A stretch of DNA of 39,250 bases from Candidatus Sulfotelmatobacter kueseliae (GCA_900290255.1 OMOD01000127.1:56083-95332), one strand, 5' to 3'. Positions 15,868 through 24,911 are shown, counted from the first letter of the stretch. Notes: a model not told the origin generated them from the letters alone. Made by a program: numbers and translations.

Positions 15868-18366
15868 CTACGCTGCTGAATTCTGATTCGTACAATCCGG
15901 GTTCGCGGCATCGGTGTGAGCGACCAGCTGGGGCATCGCGATGCCCAGCCATTGTCCCAGGCGGCGGAAGTGCTCGAGCCAGTCGTCTCGGATCGTGCCG
16001 TGGCCGTTGCCGGCGACCGCCTGCGAGAGCTCGTAATACGCGTTCTGCGACTTCCACAGATTCAGGTCGAAGGGCTGCGCGCGGGAAAGCGCAACGACGT
16101 TCTCCACTTCCTCTAGAATTTGCGGATTCCCGGGATTCTGCATCCAGAGATCCACAAGCGTGTTCAGCCGATGGCGCAGAGCCGATTCCAGGCTGGAAGC
16201 GTCAAGGTTGAAGCCGCTTTGCCGGGCGCAGTCGAGCAGCGAGCGAACCATATCCAGGCCCGACGCCGGATCGGCCAAAGCATGCCGCACGGTGCTGGCC
16301 AGCACGAATTCTGTGGTGAGGCGCAGAACTGGCGGCAATGGAAATTGCAGTTCCGAAAGGAAGCACATCAGCGGAGCGTGGTCCTGGTAGACCCGGCGGT
16401 AGAGCGCCTCGGCATCGCCGAGAGTCGAGTCCACGATATGGCTGAGGACCCTGGTTCGCTCGTCCGGAAACAGCGATTTCAAAGAATAGGTTGAGCCCGG
16501 GAAGTGGCGGTCAATCAGGCGCAGGCAATCCGGCAGATCCGCGCCGGAAAAGGCCTTTGAGGCTTGCTCCAGGAAGCGGTCAAACCACGGCTCGTCGCAC
16601 CTTCGCGCGTCGCTCCGTTGCTCGTCGCCGAGTGGACGCACGCCCGCGCTCAGATTGTGATCACCGAAATGGAGCACTCCAAAACCCACGGTCAAAGAAG
16701 TGTCGGTGATTTCGGAGCTGAGGCGAGCGACCCCGGCGGCGAACTTCGTTTTCCCCGACTCGAGGATCTGCGATCTTTCCAGCGCGACGCGATAGCACAT
16801 CACGCGATCGTGGTCGTGAAATCCGTCAAACATGGAGCGAACTACATAATGCGCAGCCACTCCGACCAGGTCCAACATCGTGGGCTTGATGAAGCGCTCG
16901 TAAACGTGACGGCCGTTGCCCAAGCCGGGGACGTTGCTCCACGCCTCTTGCAACCGGGCGAGGAAAGCTGCCTCTCGATCTTCGCCCGAAACTTGCTGGC
17001 TCAACTGCAGGGCGCGCCCCGCATATTGCAGGATCTGCAAGGTTGCGGGACCGGTCAGTTCATCGAAAAACCAGCCGCAGCTGGTGTACATCAGCATCAG
17101 ATGACGCTGCATTTCGAGCAGGCGCAGGGCCTGCACACGGTCGGCGGGAGAAAGCGGTTCTTTTGCATGCTTGGCCAGGAAGGCATCTTTGTTGCGGGGA
17201 GAGCGCTCAAGAACTACATCGATGTAGTCGTCGCGCGCGGCCCAAGGGTCATGGAACAAGCCGGCGCTTTTCGTCTGGTAAACGGCGCTGAGATCATCGC
17301 GCAGCCAGTCGAGGGCGGAGCGCAAAGGACGGCGCCACTGCTGATTCCAGCCCATGCCGTCGCCAGAGCGGCAGCCGCAATCGCTGGTCCAGCGCGCGAT
17401 GCCATGGCAACAACTCCACGAAGTGTGCTCGATGATTTCCACTTCCTGCGAGGGCGGGTTCTCGGCCAGATATTCGCCATAGTTTGTGATGCGGGCGAGC
17501 TGGTTGCGTTCGAGATAATCGAGCGCGTAGGCCAGGGCCATATCGCCGTGCGGACAATGGTGGCCGTAGGTTTCGCCATCGGTGGCGATGTGTACGATCT
17601 GCGGCCACTGGCGCGCGTCGTTGAAGCCGCTCAGCAGACGGTTGGCGAAGCGGACACCGTCGGCCAGCAAACTCTCGAACGCCACCGCGTGGGAGATCGG
17701 GCCGTCGTAGAAAAACAAACTGATGGTGCGGCCGGAAGGCAGGTAGCACTGGTAGGCGCGCGTGGGATCGATCGTGCCGCCCTCTACACTGTGCCATTCT
17801 TCCCAGAGGCGGTTGCGGGTCCGGCGAGCCTGATGGGGAGCGAGCACCGTGAACTTGATTCCAGCCGAACTCAGAAGATCGAGGGTTTCCACGTCCGCGG
17901 CGGTCTCCGGCAGCCACATGCCCTCGGGATCGCGGCCGAAGCGGTGTTGAAAGTCGCGAATTCCCCAAATGATCTGCGTACGCTTGTCGCGAGGGTTCGC
18001 GAGCGGCGAGATCATGTGGTTATAGGCCTGCGCCAAAGCTGATCCGTGGCCGGAAAAAAGCTGCCGGCTCAGGCGGTCCGCGGCGAGAACCTGCTCATAG
18101 GCGTGAGGCGCGTTCTGCTCCATCCAAGAGAGCAGAGTCGGACCGAAATTGAAGCTGATGCGGGAGTAATTGTTGACGATCTTGGCGATTCTGGACTGCG
18201 CGTCGAGAATGCGTGCCGCTCCGTTCGGCAGGTAGCATTCGGCAGTGACCCGCTCGTTCCAATCGTGGTAGGGAGAGGCCGAGTCTTGTATTTCGACGGC
18301 TTCGAGCCAGGGATTCTCCCGTGGCGGCTGGTAGAAATGGCAATGGATACAAACGTAGCGTTCCAT
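15868..18366 (-). CDS. Glycoside hydrolase family 57 protein with DUF3536 C-terminus
   Basis: A predicted alpha-glucan-active enzyme (amylase, branching or transferase type) of family GH57; the precise reaction is unknown. From ATG 18366 it has 832 residues. The GH57 barrel covers roughly residues 1-330: HCH at 8-10 (VCIHCHFYQPPRENPWLE), the nucleophile Glu at about 154 in GMWLPETAADVETLDLL, and the acid/base Asp at about 263 in IATDGETYGHHCPHGDMAL. The C-terminal half (about 400-832) is helical and matches what is called DUF3536. The open frame extends to 18783, but the extra 139 residues are low-complexity translation of palindromic intergenic DNA, and the HxH motif is normally at the N-terminus. 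A GGGAG lies about 10 nt before the ATG. No glycogen genes are adjacent. Confidence 0.9.
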   Translation of the reverse strand: MERYVCIHCHFYQPPRENPWLEAVEIQDSASPYHDWNERVTAECYLPNGAARILDAQSRIAKIVNNYSRISFNFGPTLLSWMEQNAPHAYEQVLAADRLSRQLFSGHGSALAQAYNHMISPLANPRDKRTQIIWGIRDFQHRFGRDPEGMWLPETAADVETLDLLSSAGIKFTVLAPHQARRTRNRLWEEWHSVEGGTIDPTRAYQCYLPSGRTISLFFYDGPISHAVAFESLLADGVRFANRLLSGFNDARQWPQIVHIATDGETYGHHCPHGDMALAYALDYLERNQLARITNYGEYLAENPPSQEVEIIEHTSWSCCHGIARWTSDCGCRSGDGMGWNQQWRRPLRSALDWLRDDLSAVYQTKSAGLFHDPWAARDDYIDVVLERSPRNKDAFLAKHAKEPLSPADRVQALRLLEMQRHLMLMYTSCGWFFDELTGPATLQILQYAGRALQLSQQVSGEDREAAFLARLQEAWSNVPGLGNGRHVYERFIKPTMLDLVGVAAHYVVRSMFDGFHDHDRVMCYRVALERSQILESGKTKFAAGVARLSSEITDTSLTVGFGVLHFGDHNLSAGVRPLGDEQRSDARRCDEPWFDRFLEQASKAFSGADLPDCLRLIDRHFPGSTYSLKSLFPDERTRVLSHIVDSTLGDAEALYRRVYQDHAPLMCFLSELQFPLPPVLRLTTEFVLASTVRHALADPASGLDMVRSLLDCARQSGFNLDASSLESALRHRLNTLVDLWMQNPGNPQILEEVENVVALSRAQPFDLNLWKSQNAYYELSQAVAGNGHGTIRDDWLEHFRRLGQWLGIAMPQLVAHTDAANPDCTNQNSAA

Positions 18367-18873
18367 CGCGTCGAGGCTCCCGGAACGGCTCACGCAGAAT
18401 CGGGACTCAGGTTCTTGCGTGCGAGGCCGCTCCTCGCGCAAGAAATCGGGGAACCGGTACGCTCGCACGCCACCAGTTCCCCACAGGGCAACAGTACCGC
18501 CGCGGGGGGCGGGGAGGGTATAGACATCTGTGGTACCCCTGGGGCACCTCCGCAGCGCGGGAACGCGGGGACGCAGATCGGCGACGTTGGCCTTCAACGA
18601 ACTGGTTTCACAAACGCTCTTGGTCGCGCCGTGTGGCAAGCCCTCAGGGGCTAAAGCCCCCATTATTTGCGTTGCTGAACGGCACGGCTGAAGCCGTGCC
18701 CTACCCAAAGCCCATTCGTGAAACCAGCCCAAGAATTGGGCATCGCCACGCGCACAGTCATCTGCCAGTGTGACTGACCTCACAGACGGGATAGGGGTAT
18801 CCTCCTACCATTGACCGTTTTGCATGGCGGACACTGCCCGCGGAGTTGACGACCGCTTTCAGGGAGATCCTCG
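18367..18873. other. 507-bp divergent intergenic region with palindromes
   Basis: This region separates the GH57 gene (-) from the OPT transporter gene (+). It contains GGGGCT-aa-AGCCCC (18647-18660) and GGCACGGCT-ga-AGCCGTGCC (18681-18700), two of the commonest hairpin types in this window. AGGGAGA at 18859-18865 is the ribosome-binding site of the OPT gene. Longer frames here on both strands show no domains. No promoter could be assigned with confidence. Confidence 0.5.
18681..18700. repeat. Perfect 9-bp palindrome, 2-nt loop
   Basis: GGCACGGCT-ga-AGCCGTGCC, preceded at 18647-18660 by GGGGCT-aa-AGCCCC. Both stems are near-perfect and lie in non-coding DNA. Confidence 0.65.
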
Positions 18874-20877
18874 ATGCCCGAACTCGAAACCAAGTTCCTT
18901 CCCGAGAATGCCTACCGGCCGCTGGGGGCCAAAGAGCTTTACCTGCCGATCGTGCCTGCGGAAGCAAATCTGCCGGAAATCACCCTGCGATCCGTTTTGT
19001 GGGGTACGGCATTTTGCGTGATCTTCTCGGTCGCATCGGCCTATTCCGCCCTCAAGGTGGGCCAGGGAATGGAGGCGGCGATTCCCATCTCCATCCTTGC
19101 CATCGGCCTGGCACGCATGTACCGGCGGCGCTCTACGGTGCTGGAGAACATGATCATCACCGGCATGGGGGGCGCATCCGCCGCCGTGGTCTCCGGAGCT
19201 GTCTTCACCGTGCCCGCGCTTTACGCACTCCACCTGGACCCGCATCCGGTGCAGACCATCTTTATCTGCCTGGCCGGCGGCTGCCTGGGCATCCTGTTCC
19301 TCATTCCGCTGCGACGCTACTTTGTACGCGAAATGCACGGCAAGCTGCCCTTCCCGGAAGCTACGGCGATCACCGAAGTGCTGGTCACCGGCGAAAAAGG
19401 CGGCTCGCAGGCCCGACTGTTACTTCAGGCCACCGTAATCGCAGCTATCTACGACTTTTTTGTCACCACCTTCCACGTATGGAAGGAGTATCTGAACTTC
19501 CAGTTCGTGCCTGCGGTGAAGTCCCTGGCCGAGCGCGGGCGCATGGTCTTCAACTTCGACGCGGTCAGCTTCATCCTCGGTCTGGGCTACGTGATGGGTC
19601 TGCGTGTGGCCCTGATCTTCTGTGCGGGCGGCGTTCTGGTGAACTTTGTGCTCGTTCCGATGATCTGGTTTATCGGCAGCCACCTGGGTGAGGTCACGGT
19701 GTATCCGGCGACCATTCCCATTTCGCACATGGGAGCTTCGGACATCTACCGGAATTACGTGCGCTTCATCGGCGTGGGCGCGATTGCGAGCGCCGGCCTG
19801 GTCGGCATCATCAAGTCGCTGCGCGTGGTTGTGGAATCGTTCAGGATCGCGCTGCACGCTTTCCGCCACGGCGAAGCGCCGCACATGGAGCGGACCGACC
19901 GTGATGTTCCCATCGTTACCATCCTTCTCGGCGTGGTGCTGGGGGCAATTGCAGTGGCTATCTTCTTCGGGCAACTTCATGTTTCGTGGACCGTGGTCTT
20001 CGTGGGCCTGTTGCTGACGCTCGTGTTCTCGTTCTTCTTCACCACGGTGGCGGCCAACGCCATTGCCACCACGGCCAACAACCCGGCCAGCGGCATGACG
20101 CTGTTAACGGTCATCGTATCCGCGGTGGTGTTGCTGAAGTTCGGACTCTCCGGCACCACCGGCATATTCTTCGTCATGGCCCTGGCCGGCATGGTGTGTG
20201 TAGCCTTGTGCGCCTCGGGACAATTCATTACCGACCTGAAAACCGGCTACTGGATCGGCTCCACGCCTGGAGCGCAGGAGAAGGTGAAGTTCATCGGGGT
20301 GGTAGCGGCGGCCATCACGGCGGGACTGACAATCATCCTGCTGGCCAAGGCATTCCAGTTCGGAGAGGCCGTGCCCGGCGACCTGCGGCAGGTGTTGGTA
20401 GCGCCGCAGGCCTCCGCGCTGAAAGCGGTGGTGTCGGGGTTCATGAGCGGCCAACCGGCCCCCTACGTATTGTTCGGCATCGGCGCCATGGTCACCGTAG
20501 TGCTGGAGATGCTCGGCCTCTCTTCCATGGTCTTCGCGCTGGGAATCTATCTGCCGCTGCAATTAACCACGCCGATCCTGGCTGGCGGCTTCCTGTCGCA
20601 CCTGGTGAACAAGCGCGGTGAGAAGATCGGGGGCGAGCAGGGCAAGAGCGTCCGCGAGCGCGGCATCATTCTTGCCGGAGGTTTGATGGCAGGCGGCGCT
20701 CTCGGCGGAGTGATTGGCGCGGCCCTGCGCGTGCTGCCGAACTTCAAAGAAGAGTGGGTTCAGACGCCGTTCTACGAGAACGTGCCGGTTTCGCAAACCG
20801 TTTCGGCGCTGGCTTTTGTTGGCCTGTGCCTGTATGTCTGGTTCAGTTCGCTGAAAACCGAGAAGGAGCATGCTTAA
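18874..20877 (+). CDS. OPT family oligopeptide transporter
   Basis: A 667-residue inner-membrane transporter with about 14-16 predicted helices. OPT/YSL proteins usually import small peptides or metal chelates in symport with protons. The family opening is seen in LPEITLRSVLWGTAFCVIFSVASAYSALKVGQGMEAAIPISILAIG (split over helices 1 and 2). It is followed by VLENMIITGMGGASAAVVSGAVFT and the LPFPEATAITEVLVTGEKGG loop, which corresponds to the conserved OPT region. The last helices end before a short cytoplasmic tail (SSLKTEKEHA). AGGGAGA upstream supports ATG 18874; the track-longer frame-shifted reading of the same DNA is not coding. It stands 129 bp ahead of the peptidase-like gene on the same strand, which would fit peptide uptake and breakdown, but this is inference. 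Confidence 0.93.
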   Translation: MPELETKFLPENAYRPLGAKELYLPIVPAEANLPEITLRSVLWGTAFCVIFSVASAYSALKVGQGMEAAIPISILAIGLARMYRRRSTVLENMIITGMGGASAAVVSGAVFTVPALYALHLDPHPVQTIFICLAGGCLGILFLIPLRRYFVREMHGKLPFPEATAITEVLVTGEKGGSQARLLLQATVIAAIYDFFVTTFHVWKEYLNFQFVPAVKSLAERGRMVFNFDAVSFILGLGYVMGLRVALIFCAGGVLVNFVLVPMIWFIGSHLGEVTVYPATIPISHMGASDIYRNYVRFIGVGAIASAGLVGIIKSLRVVVESFRIALHAFRHGEAPHMERTDRDVPIVTILLGVVLGAIAVAIFFGQLHVSWTVVFVGLLLTLVFSFFFTTVAANAIATTANNPASGMTLLTVIVSAVVLLKFGLSGTTGIFFVMALAGMVCVALCASGQFITDLKTGYWIGSTPGAQEKVKFIGVVAAAITAGLTIILLAKAFQFGEAVPGDLRQVLVAPQASALKAVVSGFMSGQPAPYVLFGIGAMVTVVLEMLGLSSMVFALGIYLPLQLTTPILAGGFLSHLVNKRGEKIGGEQGKSVRERGIILAGGLMAGGALGGVIGAALRVLPNFKEEWVQTPFYENVPVSQTVSALAFVGLCLYVWFSSLKTEKEHA

Positions 20878-20998
20878 GTCTGAATTGTTAACGATTTTCT
20901 CTCGACGGCGTCATCCCGAGCGCAGCCGTCCTTCAGGCGGAGCGAGGGATGACGCATCCGAAGAGGCGATAAGATTCAAACGGAGACGCCACCGTAAC

Positions 20999-21005
20999 AA
21001 GGAGG
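20999..21005 (+). promoter_or_regulatory. Strong Shine-Dalgarno site that selects ATG 21010
   Basis: AAGGAGG ends 4 nt before ATG 21010 but only 1 nt before the in-frame GTG 21007. The spacing favours the ATG. Confidence 0.7.
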
Positions 21006-21009
21006 AGTG

Positions 21010-22350
21010 ATGGATCAAGCAGGAAAATATATCGCCGACGCTGTGCTCGGCATTGACACGCTGTGGGGCGGCGACGTCATGTGTCCTTCGGGCACGGGGC
21101 GCTTTATCGCCGATTGCTGGTTCTCGGATGAGCCGCTGCCCGCCGCCTACACGCATCCCGCGGCGGCGCGGTTGCGGCAATCGGGCGGCGTTACGGGCAA
21201 GAGTATTGATCGGGAAGCAGTGGAGGAGTATCTGCGCGCAGTGAACCTACCGCAGGCGATCGCCGGAATCGAAGACGAGGCGGCGAAGATTCGCGGGCTG
21301 CGCAAGCCTTACCTGACCGGGCTGGCGGACTGTCTCACCGTGATGTGGGACCTCGCCATGGAAGTGCTGGGCAAAGGCGAGGCGGTGCCATATGCGCGCT
21401 GTGTGGAGGCGGCAACGGGCAAGCCGCCGGAGCCTTCCCAGCCAGAAGCGAAGCGGGAGCGCGTAGCGGAATTGCTGGGCCGGGCGGGCTACGCATCCTC
21501 GGGTGCAGGCGGGCTCTTGTCAGCCGTGGATGGCTGGCGGCACGATCGCATAAGCCCCATGGCCTCGGTGCGCGCGCTGAGCGCGTCGGTCATCTCCAAT
21601 TTCGATAACCTCAGCGCAAAGAACTTACTGCCGTATCTTCCCCGGACGCTGGCCAAGGTGCCGCGGGCCAACATCGACTTCCTGCCCATCAAGGACGCCT
21701 GGTTTTCCGGTTCGATGAACTACATCGGGCGGGCGCGCAACGCCGACGGGAGCCCGAAGTATGAAGCGACTTACGAGATCAACGCCTCGTTGCAGATGTC
21801 CTTCCCCGAGTTTGAACAACTGGTGAGCCACGAAGTCGTACCCGGGCATGTTACGACCTTTGCTTTCCTGCAGGATTTGTACGTCCGCGGAAAAGCGGAT
21901 TTCGAAGCCACGGTTCTCACCATGAACACGCGGGCTGCGACCCTGTTTGAAGGAATTGCCAACAACGCGATTCTGATCGCGCATGGGGTAACGGAAGTGG
22001 ACCAGTTGCCCGACGAAGACTTGCAGATCGGCGTGCTGCTGGCCCTGCTGCAGGACGATGCCAAGAATCAGTCGTCGTATCTGACCTGGGGCGAGGGAAA
22101 ACCGCAGGCGGAAGTTGCGGCGACGCTGCGCCGCGATTTTCTGGTCACCGAAGAACGTGCCGGTAAATTGTCGGGAGCCTGGGGACGGCATCCCTTGCTG
22201 GGACGGATGTACCTGCCGGCGTACCGCTCCGGCACCGAAAAAGTTGCCCAATTGCGGCGGAAGCATCCCGCGAAGAAAGTGCTTCCCGTCCTTTACGGAT
22301 GTCATGGACTGGTGGATATACAGACAATCGAGCGGGTTTTGAAGAGCTAG
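21010..22350 (+). CDS. DUF885-like zinc metallopeptidase (uncharacterised)
   Basis: A 446-residue protein without a signal peptide. The key motif is VSHEVVPGHVTTFAF at about 272-286. The HExxPGH pattern is the hallmark of DUF885 proteins, a gluzincin-like group related to carboxypeptidases M32/M2. A Glu at about 313 (TLFEGIANNAILIAHG) is well placed as the third zinc ligand, as in the downstream EG motif of that group. The protein is shorter than common DUF885 members (about 550-600) and lacks their secretion signal, so it may be a cytoplasmic branch. The N-terminal 200 residues show no other domain. It follows the OPT transporter on the same strand, which would suit intracellular peptide hydrolysis. 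Activity is inferred from the motif only. Confidence 0.75.
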   Translation: MDQAGKYIADAVLGIDTLWGGDVMCPSGTGRFIADCWFSDEPLPAAYTHPAAARLRQSGGVTGKSIDREAVEEYLRAVNLPQAIAGIEDEAAKIRGLRKPYLTGLADCLTVMWDLAMEVLGKGEAVPYARCVEAATGKPPEPSQPEAKRERVAELLGRAGYASSGAGGLLSAVDGWRHDRISPMASVRALSASVISNFDNLSAKNLLPYLPRTLAKVPRANIDFLPIKDAWFSGSMNYIGRARNADGSPKYEATYEINASLQMSFPEFEQLVSHEVVPGHVTTFAFLQDLYVRGKADFEATVLTMNTRAATLFEGIANNAILIAHGVTEVDQLPDEDLQIGVLLALLQDDAKNQSSYLTWGEGKPQAEVAATLRRDFLVTEERAGKLSGAWGRHPLLGRMYLPAYRSGTEKVAQLRRKHPAKKVLPVLYGCHGLVDIQTIERVLKS

Positions 22351-22412
22351 AACTGAGTAAGGAATTAGGGGTTGTTTGGCCATCGTGACATGCTCCGACG
22401 CGGACTGGGCAA

Positions 22413-22549
22413 CCGTGGAAGAGCGGCCCTTCAGGGCCGCGTTAAACGCTGTAGAGATTTCCGGGCTTTAGCCCCGGCGGACCTCAGGGCCTGAAGGCCG
22501 GTTTCTTCAGGAACTTCGAACGCGGCGCTAAAGCGCCGCTCTTCCACGG
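22413..22549. repeat. Composite palindromic element bounded by 15-bp inverted repeats
   Basis: Outer arms CCGTGGAAGAGCGGC (22413-22427) and GCCGCTCTTCCACGG (22535-22549) are perfect inverted repeats around 107 bp. Inside are further stems: GCGGCCCT-tc-AGGGCCGC (about 22423-22440), CCGGGCTtt-AGCCCCGG-like (about 22461-22477), GGCCTgaAGGCC (about 22488-22499) and GCGGCGCT-aa-AGCGCCGC (about 22522-22539). It lies in the 291-bp gap before the ferredoxin-methyltransferase gene. Confidence 0.7.
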
Positions 22550-22641
22550 CGACTCCCAACGGAATCGCAAGAAAGCCGGACGGTTTCCGAATAAGCCAGG
22601 CAAATCAAGTACGCACTACATTCGATACAGGAGAATCTCCC

Positions 22642-23994
22642 ATGGAGCCGTTTCGTCATCACATATTCGTCTGCACCCAGGAAAAGCCGGAAGGCGTCAC
22701 CTCGTGCCCCTGCAACGGATCATGGCGAGTCTTGCAGGCACTGGAGCGCGAACTCGTCACGCAGGGACTGGACAACGATGTTCAGGTGACCACCTGCGGC
22801 TGCCTCGGGTTGTGCGATGAAGGCCCTATCATGATCACTTACCCCGAAGGCGTCTGGTACCAGAAAGTGAAGGAGGAAGATGTTGCCGAGATCGTGAGTT
22901 CGCACCTCGGTTCCGGCAAAGTGGTAGCGCGCCTGGCGTGGACGGATGCGCCGGCGATGAAAAAAGAATCGACCGAGCATCGCGACCGCTATCGCGCCAC
23001 GGTCAAGGCGAAAGACGAAGCGGGCATTCTTCCCGACGATCTCTATGAAATGACGCGGGCGTTCATGCCCAGCCGAGCGCTGCTCACCGCGCTGGAGTTG
23101 GATATTTTTACTGCGGTTGGCAGCGGCGCTTCTGCCGAACAGGTGGCACATAAGATCCACGCCGATCCCCGTGCCACCGGGATGCTGCTGAATGCCCTGG
23201 CGAGCCTGAACCTGCTGGAGAAAAGAGAGGGGACTTTCTTCAACTCTGCGCGGAGTGCCCGGTTCTTCTCCGCGGGTTCGGGCGATAATGCCCGCGACGG
23301 CCTGCTGCACATCGCCAACATCTGGCACAGTTGGTCCACGCTGACCCAGTGTGTGCGCGCCGGGACCTCGGTCGGGACCCGCGAACGGGATGCGGCTGTC
23401 GTGAAAGCCTTCATCGATGCCATGGATCGCAATGCCCGCGAGCGGGCGGGCGCGCTGGTGAAGGCGGTCGGAGCCAGCGGCGTCAAACGCATGCTGGACC
23501 TGGGCGGCGGGTCCGGAGCGTATTCCACTGCCTTCGCGCGGGCCGCCCCGGAAATGAAGTCGGAAATTCTGGACCTGGGCGAGGTCGTTCCTCTGACGCA
23601 GGAACACATCCGCCAAGCCGGTCTTGCCGACCGAATCCGCACGCGCGTGGGCAACATGCTGAGCGATCCGCTGGGAAACGACTACGACCTGATTCTGGTC
23701 TCCCAGATCTGCCACATGTTCTCCGAGGAAGAAAACCGCGGACTGTTCCGGCGGGCCCGCGCGGCACTGGCACCCGGCGGACGGTTTGTGGTGCAGGATT
23801 TCATTCTCGAACCAGGCAAGACCGCTCCCCGCGCTGCGGCCCTTTTCGCGCTGAACATGCTGGTGGGAACGCGAGCCGGCAGCACCTACAGCGAACCAGA
23901 ATACGCGGACTGGCTGCGGGATGCGGGTTTTGCCGACGTCCGGCGGGTGCGCCTGCCGGGACCAGCCGGGCTGATGATCGGCGTACGCGGCTGA
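22642..23994 (+). CDS. Thioredoxin-like [2Fe-2S] ferredoxin fused to an O-methyltransferase-type SAM methyltransferase
   Basis: A 450-residue two-part protein. Residues about 1-105 match thioredoxin-fold [2Fe-2S] ferredoxins (the Aquifex Fd4 type). The four cluster cysteines are C11, C22, C54 and C58, with the typical TCGCLGLCDEGP and PEGVWYQKVKEEDVAEIVSSHL segments. Residues about 130-215 form a winged-helix dimerisation-like part (RALLTALELDIFTAVGSGAS... ATGMLLNALASLNLL). Residues about 270-450 form a Rossmann methyltransferase with motif I LDLGGGSGAYS at 285-295 and a post-motif AALAPGGRFVVQDF. This second half resembles COMT-like/hydroxyneurosporene methyltransferases. The frame is continuous with no internal stop, and AGGAGA precedes the ATG. 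Whether the ferredoxin part delivers electrons or has a structural role is unknown. Substrate is unassigned. Confidence 0.88.
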   Translation: MEPFRHHIFVCTQEKPEGVTSCPCNGSWRVLQALERELVTQGLDNDVQVTTCGCLGLCDEGPIMITYPEGVWYQKVKEEDVAEIVSSHLGSGKVVARLAWTDAPAMKKESTEHRDRYRATVKAKDEAGILPDDLYEMTRAFMPSRALLTALELDIFTAVGSGASAEQVAHKIHADPRATGMLLNALASLNLLEKREGTFFNSARSARFFSAGSGDNARDGLLHIANIWHSWSTLTQCVRAGTSVGTRERDAAVVKAFIDAMDRNARERAGALVKAVGASGVKRMLDLGGGSGAYSTAFARAAPEMKSEILDLGEVVPLTQEHIRQAGLADRIRTRVGNMLSDPLGNDYDLILVSQICHMFSEEENRGLFRRARAALAPGGRFVVQDFILEPGKTAPRAAALFALNMLVGTRAGSTYSEPEYADWLRDAGFADVRRVRLPGPAGLMIGVRG

Positions 23995-24007
23995 GCGCTG
24001 ATCGAGA

Positions 24008-24703
24008 TTAACGCGCTGCCATGGCGCCGACCATGGACTGAAATACTTTCAGCCCGTCGGTGCAGCCCAGTTCCGGCTCCGCGGAGCGCTCGGGGTGAGG
24101 CATCATGCCGACCACATTTCCGCCGCGACTGCAGATTCCCGCGATGTTGTCGAGGGAGCCGTTGGGGTTGGCCTCGGCAGTGATTTCGCCTGCGGGCGAG
24201 CAATAGCGGAAGACGATCCGATTGTCGCGGCGCAACTCCTCGAGCGTTTCGGGGTCGCAGAAGTAGTTGCCCTCCATGTGACCAATGGGGATGGTCAGCA
24301 CTTCTCCCTGCCGGCAAGCGTTGGTGAAGGGAGTGTCTGCGTTCTCGATCCGCACCTGCACCGGCTTGCAGACATATTTGAGGCCGACATTGCGCATCAG
24401 GGCGCCGGGCAACAGGCCCGACTCGCAAAGAATCTGAAACCCATTGCAGATGCCGATTACCAGCCCGCCGGCATCGGCGAACTTGCGCACGGATTCCATG
24501 ACGGGCGAGAACTTGGCAATCGCGCCGGTGCGCAGGTAATCCCCGTAAGCGAAACCGCCGGGGACGATTACGGCATCACAGTTTTCCAAGTCGTGCGATT
24601 CATGCCACAGGAATGTGACCGGTTGCTTGGCGACTTGCTGGATGGTCCAGTAGGCATCGTGATCGCAATTGGAACCGGGAAAAATGATGACGCCAAACTT
24701 CAT
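24008..24703 (-). CDS. purQ: Phosphoribosylformylglycinamidine synthase subunit PurQ (glutaminase)
   Basis: It supplies ammonia from glutamine to PurL for the fourth step of purine biosynthesis. The 231-residue protein is a class I glutamine amidotransferase. The nucleophile is Cys 86 in [11 protein letters not shown]; His 203 and Glu 205 of the triad are in [21 protein letters not shown] at the start and [14 protein letters not shown] are family signatures. A GAGG lies before ATG 24703. It has no purS or purL neighbour in this window, so the genes of the complex are dispersed or lie elsewhere. It converges on the ferredoxin-methyltransferase gene with a 13-bp gap between stops. Its upstream region carries the composite repeat at 24758-24874. 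Confidence 0.97.
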   Translation of the reverse strand: MKFGVIIFPGSNCDHDAYWTIQQVAKQPVTFLWHESHDLENCDAVIVPGGFAYGDYLRTGAIAKFSPVMESVRKFADAGGLVIGICNGFQILCESGLLPGALMRNVGLKYVCKPVQVRIENADTPFTNACRQGEVLTIPIGHMEGNYFCDPETLEELRRDNRIVFRYCSPAGEITAEANPNGSLDNIAGICSRGGNVVGMMPHPERSAEPELGCTDGLKVFQSMVGAMAAR

Positions 24704-24757
24704 TGCTGGCCTCGGTTGTCGGGATTTGTGGCTAGTGTAGCACGCTGAGCAGGCCCG

Positions 24758-24874
24758 TTTTCACCACAGAGACACAGAGGCACAGAGAAAGGCGATTCTT
24801 GATTTTTGATTGCTGATTTCAGATTGTTGATTCTTGATTGGTTTTCTCTGTGGCTCTGTGCCGCTGTGGTGAAA
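24758..24874. repeat. Composite inverted repeat with internal TTGATT-type tandem units, just upstream of purQ
   Basis: The left arm (24758-24790) and right arm (24843-24874) are complementary over about 30 bp with a few mismatches (outer TTTCACCACAG / CTGTGGTGAAA, inner CAGAGAAA / TTTCTCTG). The AT-rich centre consists of repeated ttgattNttgatt-like units. It begins 55 bp upstream of the purQ start codon. The composition is unlike its surroundings. Confidence 0.65.
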
Positions 24875-24911
24875 TTCGGCGCGGAACTATGGAAAGGTAA
24901 GGAAGGAAGCG

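Noticed and set aside
16564..18042. 492-residue open frame on the plus strand
   Set aside because: It lies antisense to the GH57 gene, whose catalytic motifs are in the other strand's frame. No recognisable protein features.
18367..18783. 139-residue N-terminal extension of the GH57 protein
   Set aside because: The extension translates palindromic intergenic DNA, and the HxH motif expected at the N-terminus begins right after ATG 18366.
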